Assembly: GCA_964480365.1 (NCBI GenBank)
Contig: CAYZPM010000012.1
Location: 1 to 64,000, forward strand
Reading direction: 5' to 3'
Length of the DNA: 64,000 nt
Source of the DNA: CAIQPV01 sp964480365
GTDB lineage: Bacteria; Pseudomonadota; Gammaproteobacteria; Burkholderiales; Gallionellaceae
The translations under genes were made by a program, and so were the position numbers. Below are positions 52,698 to 61,100 of the stretch, piece by piece (position 1 is the first letter of the stretch; the number at the start of each line of letters is the position of its first letter). Under the pieces are notes generated by a model, which was not told the origin of the DNA, searched no databases, and saw only the letters and a program-made list of their open reading frames with translations.

Positions 52698-54692
52698 CTA
52701 AAAGCCGAAATAGCCCGAGATATGTCCGCCAAGGTCACCGTTTTTCTTGATTCCGCCTCCGTCAATTACTCGCGCCAAGTCGATGCGCATGTTGAAATTC
52801 CTCTGGATGTTCCAGCGCAAACCAGCGCCAATACTGGAGATCAGTGACTGTTGTTTGGTTTCTCCGTCCAATGGATTGTTGGCAGCGCTGGCAAAGTCAT
52901 AGAACAGCAAGGCGCGCAGGTTACCTTCGCCGGAAACCAGTTCGCCAGTCAGGTTGGGAGTATAGAGTTCGAGGTTGGCGAAATAGCCGGTGTCGCGGGT
53001 AATTTCGCGCTCAAGGAAACCGCGTACGGCGGTCGCGCCGGTAATACCGAATTGCTCGCCGGATACAAGGGCATCCGGGGTGTACTGTGCGTTGAAAGCG
53101 GCGCGGACTTGCCAGTTGTTCTCAAAGGCATTCACTGTGCTGGCGCCAGCGCGAAAAATCGTGTAACGGGAAGGGGCCCCAATCCCACCATTCGGACTCG
53201 GACGCGCCGCATTGAAATCACTCTCCTGACCATTGGCACCCCCAGGAATATTGTGCGCTAAGGCGACATAAAAATCGGAGATTCGCCCAGGCTTTGCCCA
53301 ATTGCCGCTGTATGTCAGGCTGATGGGTCTAACGGTTACATTCGCTGCAGCCGGCCCGCAACCGGTTGCGCCGAAAACGCCGAGCACGCATTCGTTCTTG
53401 TAGGCACGATCATCGAGGCCGTAAACGATCCGCTGCGAATACTCGCCTCGCCTCTCCAACAACTGGTTATAGCGCAAACCGTAAACATCGCCCTTGCCGG
53501 AGAAGGTGAGCGGTCCTGCGACGGTTTGCGCTGTGCCGGCGCTGACATCCGAGTAGGCAATGATGAAATCCATGGAATCGCCCAACGAATACAGTGGTAG
53601 GCGATAGCTCCCACTGTAGAGGCTGACCTGATTTTCCTTTCCCGGCGAGGTGACGTAGTTGAACGTGCCAACGTCGTCGCGATTGAACAGGTTGGCATGC
53701 TGCACGCCGACGCCGAGACGATAGTCGCCTGTCTGCGGGTTGCCAGTATTGTCCAAGGTCACGAAGGTCTTGAGCGGGCGTACGTCGATGACATCGACGG
53801 TGGCATCCACCTCGCCCGATTCCTTGCCGGGGCGCAACACGACGTCCACCTGCTTGGCCGGATTTTCGTTGGCAAGCTGTGTGTTTGCTGAGATATCTCC
53901 TGCCTTGGGCGAAACTCCTTCCTTGAGCGCTGGAAGGCTGGCGCGGATGTTCGCATCATCAAAAAAACGATTGCCTTTGATAGTGACCTTGCCGATCCGC
54001 GCTTCGATGACCTGTAGCGTGACGACACCACGATCCAGATCCTGCTCCGGTGCGACCACCCATACCACGCTGAAACCTGCGCTTCGATAGCGCTGTTTGA
54101 GAGCTTCGATCGCGCGCTGCACATCGCCATACTCGCGCTGTTTGCCGGTGAAAGGCTTGAGCACTGCTTCGATCTCATCTGGCTTGAGAAGTGTATTGCC
54201 ATCAATCTTGAAATGATCGATATCAAAACGCTCGGTCTGTGTCTTGTCAAGGATGGCAGGGGTTTCGTCGGCAAGCTGAATATTCACCGATATTTTTCCT
54301 GCTATGGGCGAAACTTCCACCTTGAGCGCAGGAACGCTGGGGCGGATACTTACACCGATCCGCTTTTCAATGATCTGCAACGTGACGACACCCCGATCAA
54401 AATCTTGCTCGGAAGCGATTATCCCCGCTATTTTGAAACCTCCGGTGCTATAGCGCTGCCTAAGAACTTCAATTGCGCGTTGCACGTCGCCGTGCGCGCG
54501 GTGTTTTCCGGTGAAAGACTTGAGCACCGCTTCGATCTCATCTGGCTTGAGTAACGTATTGCCCTCGATCACGAAACGATTAATATCGATATATTCGGGC
54601 TGCGTCTGGGCCAAAGAATACGCCGAGGGCAGCAGTAATGCCGCCGCAAGCGCCATGCAGCGAATCATTGACGACATGCCGTCAATTCTCAT
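52698..54692 (-). CDS. TpsB-type outer-membrane transporter (ShlB/FhaC/HecB family) with duplicated POTRA
   Basis: This 664-residue outer-membrane beta-barrel is the translocator of two-partner secretion. It has a signal peptide ending at SLAQ, POTRA domains and a C-terminal 16-strand barrel, with the family VRGF motif in GATAVRGFLERE. The POTRA region is duplicated: FVIEGNTLLKPDEIEAVLK (40-58) recurs as FKIDGNTLLKPDEIEAVLK (161-179), spacing 121 residues. The segment after it recurs too (119-146 and 252-279), with about 12 residues deleted in the first copy. The ATG has no Shine-Dalgarno but overlaps the stop of a 41-codon FlhB-like frame. The likely partner TpsA protein is 3.4 kb upstream. 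Confidence 0.92.
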   Translation of the reverse strand: MRIDGMSSMIRCMALAAALLLPSAYSLAQTQPEYIDINRFVIEGNTLLKPDEIEAVLKSFTGKHRAHGDVQRAIEVLRQRYSTGGFKIAGIIASEQDFDRGVVTLQIIEKRIGVSIRPSVPALKVEVSPIAGKISVNIQLADETPAILDKTQTERFDIDHFKIDGNTLLKPDEIEAVLKPFTGKQREYGDVQRAIEALKQRYRSAGFSVVWVVAPEQDLDRGVVTLQVIEARIGKVTIKGNRFFDDANIRASLPALKEGVSPKAGDISANTQLANENPAKQVDVVLRPGKESGEVDATVDVIDVRPLKTFVTLDNTGNPQTGDYRLGVGVQHANLFNRDDVGTFNYVTSPGKENQVSLYSGSYRLPLYSLGDSMDFIIAYSDVSAGTAQTVAGPLTFSGKGDVYGLRYNQLLERRGEYSQRIVYGLDDRAYKNECVLGVFGATGCGPAAANVTVRPISLTYSGNWAKPGRISDFYVALAHNIPGGANGQESDFNAARPSPNGGIGAPSRYTIFRAGASTVNAFENNWQVRAAFNAQYTPDALVSGEQFGITGATAVRGFLEREITRDTGYFANLELYTPNLTGELVSGEGNLRALLFYDFASAANNPLDGETKQQSLISSIGAGLRWNIQRNFNMRIDLARVIDGGGIKKNGDLGGHISGYFGF

Positions 54693-54814
54693 GAAACTGC
54701 CAAGGCAAAGATGGGTAACTCACGCGAATGTGCAATCCGGCCTTCATCGCGCGCCTGTTCAAGGCGCCGCTGCGAGGGCTGTTCCATTTTTTCGAGATCG
54801 CTATTTCCTGCCAT
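54689..54814 (-). pseudogene. FlhB N-terminal remnant acting as possible leader of tpsB
   Basis: A 41-codon frame starts at 54814 with a strong AAGGAG site. It reads MAGNSDLEKMEQPSQRRL, then EQARDEGRIAHSREL, closely matching the N-terminus of flagellar export protein FlhB, and stops at 54689. Its last bases overlap the TpsB start (ATGA). FlhB is normally about 350-380 residues, so this is a truncated relic. The strong ribosome site and the overlap suggest it now drives tpsB translation by coupling. No other flagellar gene is in the window. Confidence 0.65.
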
Positions 54815-55103
54815 GACTTACTCCTTGGGTCATGGCAATTATCGATATTTCAAGGGGAAATCAATGCGGTGAAAAAGGCTTGATTTCAGGCGCACTTCGC
54901 CCTCTGCGAAATGATGGGTCGCGGCAATATCAGGGGCGAAAAATTTCCATGCCCGTTAAAAAACGCAGATTAAGTCATCCCTCGTCCTGAACTTGTCGCA
55001 GGGTTCACGGTACAAATTGACAGTGATAGATTTATTCGCTCAGACTGCCAACAAAACTGAGTGGATGAATATTAATGAATGGATAAAGTCCGACCAGGCA
55101 CGG
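54815..55103. other. Gene-free region upstream of the FlhB remnant and tpsB
   Basis: This stretch presumably holds the promoter of the FlhB remnant and tpsB. The only recognisable item is the small element CCTGAACTTGTCGCAGG at 54986-55002, an inverted, diverged relative of the repeat at 5101. No clear -35/-10 pair was found by eye. Confidence 0.4.
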
Positions 55104-56393
55104 TCATCCCAAGTAAAACTCTCGTGGATTGAGGCCAAAAGCACCTGTTGGCAATCCGCTCAGAATGAAGGGCGTTGTTTCATAAGTCGCTGGCGGATGC
55201 AGCAAGTCCATTGTGGTTGGACTCTGTGAAGGAATCTTGTTCTTGTCGCTAATAACCATCACACGCGGTTTCAGCCGACGCACCTTGTTATGGCTGATAA
55301 CGATTGCAACTTCGCCCGTTGACAGCTCAACCATCGAGCCAACCGGAAAAATACCGATTGCATGGATAAATTGCTCGACTATGGGGGCATGAAATAAATC
55401 GCGGCAGCAATTAGCCAAAGTCTGTAACGCTTCATACGCTGGAACTGCTTTAGCAAAGGGGCGTGGATTGGTCATCGCGGAAAATGTATCAGCGATTGCA
55501 GCCATGCGCCCAAACAGGCTGATTTCGCCTTTGGATATTCCCGCAGGATAACCGCTTCCGTTTTCTCGCTCATGGTGTTGCGCAACTCCTTCCAAAATAT
55601 CAGGATGCAGATTAGGAGTGTTTTTAAGGATATCAAGGCAAATGGGTACGTGATTTTTTACTGTTTCGAATTCTTCCGAAGTCAGTTTGCTTTCCTTTTG
55701 CAAAAGATCAGGCGGCAATCGGGTCTTGCCAATATCAAGCAAGAATCCTAAAGTGCCCAGACGTTCGAGCATATTTTTTGGCAAACTCAGATGTCGGCCC
55801 AGCGCAATCAGATAAATAGCAACATTGAGCCCGTGCCCATACACGGCTTCGTCCTCTTGACGTAGGCGTGAGACCAACATCAGCGCATCGGGGTTGCGAA
55901 TCATGCTTTCCACCATGTCTTGAATCACGACTTCGACTTCTTGCAGGGCAAGGTGATTTTCGCTGGATAAGTTGCTTAATAAATCGCTCAGTATTTCGGC
56001 AGTGCGAGAATAGGTTTCTCCTGCTGGAGCAAGCTCTGCCTCGACAGGAACGATGTTGCGGAACTGTTTTAATTTGATGTTTTCAGGCACAAAGGAATGG
56101 TGCACTAATTTGAGCTCCCCTTCATATGAAAGGTGTTGATCGTTAGCGAGGGCGGATTCTGAACTGCCTTTCCCTGGATTTTCTCCATAAATGGATATCG
56201 CTGCTTGCGCATTCGGCGTCGAGAGTTCCGGATCAACCAAAACGAATTTGCAATACTGCCGCAACTGCGTGATGTGTTCGTCGTTCTCAATCAGAAAACC
56301 CTGAAGCCAAAATGGCGTGCCTAACCAAGGGCGATCAAGATTGGCCACATACATACCGGGTAATAGATTATTGGAAGAAATATTCGTTTGCAT
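55104..56393 (-). CDS. DUF3391/HD-GYP domain protein with altered HD motif
   Basis: This 429-residue protein has an N-terminal DUF3391-type domain (LLPGMYVANLDRPWLGTPF, 10-70) and a HD-GYP domain, the class of c-di-GMP phosphodiesterases. The HHERENGSGYP motif is intact (273-283) and His187 is present. The central HD pair, normally LLHDIGK, reads FLLDIGK: Leu219 replaces the metal-binding His while Asp220 stays. It may be catalytically impaired and act as a sensor, or bind metal differently (inference). The next gene upstream on the same strand is an HDOD protein 33 bases away, so they form a probable signalling pair. Confidence 0.88.
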   Translation of the reverse strand: MQTNISSNNLLPGMYVANLDRPWLGTPFWLQGFLIENDEHITQLRQYCKFVLVDPELSTPNAQAAISIYGENPGKGSSESALANDQHLSYEGELKLVHHSFVPENIKLKQFRNIVPVEAELAPAGETYSRTAEILSDLLSNLSSENHLALQEVEVVIQDMVESMIRNPDALMLVSRLRQEDEAVYGHGLNVAIYLIALGRHLSLPKNMLERLGTLGFLLDIGKTRLPPDLLQKESKLTSEEFETVKNHVPICLDILKNTPNLHPDILEGVAQHHERENGSGYPAGISKGEISLFGRMAAIADTFSAMTNPRPFAKAVPAYEALQTLANCCRDLFHAPIVEQFIHAIGIFPVGSMVELSTGEVAIVISHNKVRRLKPRVMVISDKNKIPSQSPTTMDLLHPPATYETTPFILSGLPTGAFGLNPREFYLG

Positions 56394-56426
56394 GGTTTAA
56401 TTTGTATGATTTACACCTGCGAAAAA

Positions 56427-57302
56427 TCAAGTAAACGAACAGGCGTACTTTATGGCCTGTTCCGCCTGCTCGCCTACCTGCATTCTTACTTCTTTGGCTT
56501 TGGATGGGTCTATTCCCAGCGCTTCCCATTCCGCGTTGCTAATGTCGGGAACTATGTGCTCAATAATACTTAAGGATGGCAGAAGTTTTTCCACGAGATT
56601 AATCATGCGCACCAACGGCTGTCCCACTTCTGCTTCGGCTGCGTTCGGATTATGGTGATAGCGCAACACGGCGATAATTTCCTCCGGCAAATTCCAGTGG
56701 CGTGCCAGTTCTGCTCCCAGTTCGTCATGACATATTCCCAAAGTTTCGCGTTCAACTTCCAGTGACGGACGGCCAGCTTCTGCAGCCAAGCGGGTATGCA
56801 GTTTGCTGCTTAGTGTTGGATCAAGGAAGGCCAGCGCCAAATAGCCGAGGTCGTGTAGCATGCCTGCAAGAAAAATATGGTCATCCTGTGGTCGCATTTT
56901 TTCTGGCATTATTCGTGCGAGGCCCATTAGGGCGAACGCAATGCCGAAGCTGTGTAACCAGAAATCATGCATGTTAAAATTTCTTAGAGACGTCTTGGCC
57001 ATCATGGACATGGTGGCAATGCTGGTGGCAACCGATTGAACGCGTTTGATGCCGAGCTGCATCACGGCATCCATTACGGTTTTTATTTGGAGTAATTCTC
57101 CGTTTTGCGCCGAATTGGCCAGTCCGAGGATTTTTGCCGAGATTTGCGGATCTTGCTCAATTAGCACCAGCAGCATCCGGTCACCTTCGTCGGTATCCAG
57201 CTTTAACGCCAGTATTTTTTGAGCGATGACCGGCATGGCGGGTAACGCATCTAGTTTCTTGACAGTCTGCCTTAAGGCTATGTGCTCGCATCCATTTCTC
57301 AT
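56427..57302 (-). CDS. HDOD domain protein
   Basis: This 291-residue protein consists of one HDOD domain (VKKLDALPAMPVIAQKILAL, then IEQDPQISAKILGLANSA, VMQLGIKRVQSVA, AGMLHDLGYLAL). HDOD proteins are HD-related output modules that usually act in signalling by protein interaction. The ATG at 57302 is preferred over a TTG 15 codons upstream; neither has a strong ribosome site. It is encoded just before the HD-GYP gene and probably co-transcribed with it. Confidence 0.87.
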   Translation of the reverse strand: MRNGCEHIALRQTVKKLDALPAMPVIAQKILALKLDTDEGDRMLLVLIEQDPQISAKILGLANSAQNGELLQIKTVMDAVMQLGIKRVQSVATSIATMSMMAKTSLRNFNMHDFWLHSFGIAFALMGLARIMPEKMRPQDDHIFLAGMLHDLGYLALAFLDPTLSSKLHTRLAAEAGRPSLEVERETLGICHDELGAELARHWNLPEEIIAVLRYHHNPNAAEAEVGQPLVRMINLVEKLLPSLSIIEHIVPDISNAEWEALGIDPSKAKEVRMQVGEQAEQAIKYACSFT

Positions 57303-57584
57303 GTTGATCTTTTGCCCATCTGGTTTGCTTTGGTAAACGTCAATCAACGCCTGTACCGAATATTCTGACTAAATCATGGCTGGAAGTTTTGCGCACATAT
57401 TGTGGCGTTGCAGGAGCTTTGAAAATATCAGCGATTTGTCCAAAACCTATTAAGTAAATTTTGTAAAGACGCCTCAGTTTTTGTCCTATGCCCTCAAACG
57501 TTCCGCTTAACTCAGATACCTATGCGGGGGACTAAATAATTCAAAGTCCGCCACAAGTAAATTGCATACGAGTAAAATGATGAC

Positions 57585-57764
57585 ATGAAGAATCATTATG
57601 CTAAGCAATTCCAATCCGGCGTCGAAGTTAAGGTGCATGCTTTTAAATCGATGCAGGAGCGTGACGCTTGGGTGCAACAGAACTACGATGCTTTAGGTGC
57701 GCGGCATTGTTCTGCTGTAGAAGCAAAGAAACTCGCCAAACCTGAAAACTTTATCGAACACTAA
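57585..57764 (+). CDS. Small hypothetical protein, 59 aa
   Basis: This short frame has coding-like composition: MKNHYAKQFQSGVEVKVHAF, KSMQERDAWVQQNYD, ending KPENFIEH. It reads as a small soluble alpha/beta protein with an amphipathic helix (MQERDAWVQQNYDAL). I do not recognise it with certainty; its size and pattern recall small phage or plasmid accessory proteins. No strong Shine-Dalgarno is present. It stands alone after a 280-base gap with nothing else recognisable. Confidence 0.5.
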   Translation: MKNHYAKQFQSGVEVKVHAFKSMQERDAWVQQNYDALGARHCSAVEAKKLAKPENFIEH

Positions 57765-57820
57765 TTTCGATAACAAGGTTGGTCGACTCTTTTTCCGTGA
57801 CTTATCAGGAATAGTCCTTA

Positions 57821-58018
57821 ATGACTGATCGCCGTGAAATGAAAAATATGGAAAGGCGCGAATTCACAAACATGAAAAATGACACTATGCAGAGACTGAT
57901 GGCGCTACCGAAAGCCAGCCAAGAAAAAGTGTGGAAATTAGCGATGGATCGGCTGAAGATGGCGAAAACACAGAAAAACGAAGCTTTACGTTCACAGGAC
58001 AAGCAAACGAAGAAATAG
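57821..58018 (+). CDS. Small charged hypothetical protein, 65 aa
   Basis: This very basic, Met-rich short frame (MTDRREMKNMERREF ... MQRLMALPKASQEKVWKLAMDRL) would form one or two helices. There is no good ribosome site (AGGA 14 bases upstream). The KASQEKVWKLAMDRLKMAK part looks like a genuine amphipathic helix. It could be a real small protein downstream of the 59-residue one, or chance. Confidence 0.35.
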   Translation: MTDRREMKNMERREFTNMKNDTMQRLMALPKASQEKVWKLAMDRLKMAKTQKNEALRSQDKQTKK

Positions 58019-58130
58019 AAAATCACCTCCTGTGTCCGAAAATGCAAAGCGGACGGTAGCCTCTGAGTTTTCAAAGGGCATAATGCGGGCAAGTGCTGCA
58101 TGTATCCGCGCTTCCCTAACTATTGCATAT

Positions 58131-61100
58131 TCATTTTCCATCGGTTTTCTCGAATTCCTGCGGGAATGACCAAGTTTCACAAAACCCGCCATCACAATTA
58201 TCCAAGCGTGAATCTAAATCGTTCGTTCCCCTCATTACGTCGAAACCTGGATCAGCGTTATCTGCATTCAGAGAGATATGCCAAAAGTTACCCGGACGGT
58301 AGTAGAACTCGTTATTAATTACTCCAGTAAAAATAACCTGTCCCGCGTTGAAATCCATAATTGGCATTGCAGTAGTACCAGCACTCGTACCCAAAATCGG
58401 CTCTGCCGCAGCACCAGTGATGATGAGATAGTTATGCGTAAAGCCAAGGGTGTAGTTGCTATTGGCCACAAGGCTGCCTTGAGTGATGGCGTATGGCCCT
58501 CCCAGAACGGTTTCGCCGGAGACGCGCGTGAGAGCGCCCGAGAGAACGGTGCCCGCGATGTCGGCGATGCCGAGTGCGGGGTTGTTTACCAACCCCGTAA
58601 CGCTAAATGTCAACGCCGGATCGCTGGCGCCAAAGACCTTGCTCTGGGAATTCGCGGCAACGTTAAGCGCCGCCGGAGTGATACCGAAGTTGGCGCCAGT
58701 GTAGGTGATGGAGTAATTGGCGTTCGAGGCCAGAGTGTTCTGGTTGATTGCATAATTGCCGGTGTTTTCACCGGCGGTGCGCGATAGGGCGCCGCTCAAC
58801 ACCGTCCCGGCGGTGTCGCCAAGTTGGAAGCCGCTGGTGCTGTAGGTTAGAGCCGGGGCAGTTGCGCCATAGACTTTTCCCAGTGCATTCGCTGTGATGT
58901 CCAGAATTGCCTTAGTGATGGTGCCCGCCGCACTGTTCAGCGTGACGGCGTAGTTCGCGCCTGAGTTGCCGTCGCTGAGCGTGTAGCCGCCATTGACGTT
59001 GAGGGTGCTGAGGTTTGCACCCATTACGTTCTTGCTGGCAAAGACCTGAGATAAACCGGACAGCGTGTCGCCCGTTTGCAGGCCAGTGTAAGTCACGACA
59101 CCCGCCGAGCCGATGCCGCCGTTATAGGTGCGGCTGTCGGTCGCGGCGTTGAGCGCGAGTGCTGCCGGGGTGATGGTGCCCGCTGTGGAGTTCAAGGTAA
59201 CGGTGTAGTTGCCGCCCGAGTTGCCATCGCTGAGCGTATAGCCGCCATTGACGTTGAGGGTGCTGAGGTTTGTACCCAGCACGTTTTTGCTGGCATAGTC
59301 TTGAGACAATCCGGTCAGCGTGTCGCCCGTTTGCAGGCCGTTGTAGGCCACGCCACCCGTCGAGCTGATGCCGCCGTTATACACGCGGCTGTCGGTCACC
59401 GCGTTGATCGCGAGTGCTGCCGGGGTGATGGTGCCCACTGTTGAGTTCAAGGTAACGGTGTAGTTGCCGCCCGAGTTGCCGTCGCTGAGCGTATAACCGC
59501 CATTGACATTGAGGGTGCTAAGGTTCGCGCCCAGCGCGTTTTTGCTGGCATAAGCTTGGCTCAATCCGGTCAACGTGTCGCCCGTTTGCAGGCCAGTGTA
59601 GGTCACTACTCCCGCCGAGCTGATGCCGCCGTTATAGGTGCGGCTGTCGGTCGCCGCATTAATGGCAATAGCTGCCGGGGTGATAGTGCCCGCCGCGTTG
59701 TTCAGCGTGACGGTGTAGTTCGCACCTGGGGTGGGGTTGCCGTCACTAAGTGTATAACCGGCATTGACGTTAAGGGTGCTGAGGTTTGTACCCAGCACGT
59801 TTTTGCTGGCATAGTCTTGAGACAATCCGGTCAGCGTGTCGCCCGTTTGCAGGCCGGTGTAGGTCACGGTACCCGCCGAGCTGATGCCGCCGTTATAGGT
59901 GCGGCTGTCGCTCGCAGCATTAATGGCAATAGCTGCCGGGGTGATGGTGCCCGCTGTGCTGTTCAGCAAGACGGTGTAGTTCGCGCCTGAGTTGCCATCG
60001 CTGAGCGTGTAGCCGCCATTGACGTTGAGGGTGCTGAGGTTCGCACCGAGCACGTTCTTGCTGGCGTAGGCCTGAGACAATCCGGTCAACGTGTCGCCCG
60101 TTTGCAGGCCGGTGTAGGTCACGGTACCCGCCGAGTTGATGCCGCCGTTATATATGCGGTTATCTGTCGCCGCATTGAGAGCAAGTGCTGCCGGGGTGAT
60201 GGTGCCCACTGTTGAGTTCAAGGTGGCGGTGTAGTTGCCGCCCGAGTTGCCATCGCTGAGCGTATAGCCGCCATTGACATTGAGGGTGCTGAGGTTAACA
60301 CCCAGCACGTTCTTGCTGGCGTAGTCCTGAGACAATCCGCTCAGCGTGTCGCCCGTTTGCAGGCCGGTGTAGGCCACGACACCCGCCGAACTGATGCCGC
60401 CGTTATACGCGCGGTTATCTGTTGCCGCGTTGAGCGCGAGTGCTGCCGGAGTGATGGTGCTTATACTGTTACCCGCCAAGGTGACAGTATAGTTGGCACC
60501 TCCATTGCTGTCATTGATTGTGACGGTATTCAGGTTTACCGTTTTATCGCCTGCTCCTGCGTTCTTGTTGAGGTAGGCGAGGGTGGCTGCCGTAACGGTG
60601 TCGCCTGCAATCAACGGGACGGAGAGTGCTATCAGGTCTCCAGCTATAGTGGTATAGGCTGTACCACCGTCATAAATTTTGCTGACCACTGGCGCAGTCA
60701 GGGTAACGGGTGCCGGGGTGATGTTGGCCGTGGTCGTGCCGCCGCTAGAAAAAAGAGCGAATTTATTCGCGTCTAATCCGCCAAGACTATAACCACTGTA
60801 AGTGACTGTTTTGCCATTTCCCGCGTTTCTGGTGTCAAAATCGGCAGTGCCGGGAACCAGGGTAACGATGCCGCCAAGGGTGGGATCACCGACGAAAGAA
60901 AGCGAGGCAGTGGTCGTGCCGTTATAGACTTTATTGTTCGCCTGCGCGAACACCCACATGTAGGAATTCACTGTGCCAACGCCAGTGAAGTCACTCGTAT
61001 AATTTGTCGGCGTTGCGTACGAACTTGGATTGTAATAAATGCTGGCTGATGCACCGGTATTGAGAGTAACTGTGCCAGGAGCAGCAAAGATCGCACTGCC

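Noticed and set aside
58131..58170. REP-like fragment ATTCCTGCGGGAATGACC in the 3' end of the TpsA gene
   Set aside because: Only a half element; it may have shaped the last residues, but the match is too short to claim another coding capture.
58912..60446. Regular repeats that could look like a CRISPR array
   Set aside because: The period is 255 bp, fully coding in one frame, with no spacers of unique sequence; they are protein repeats.
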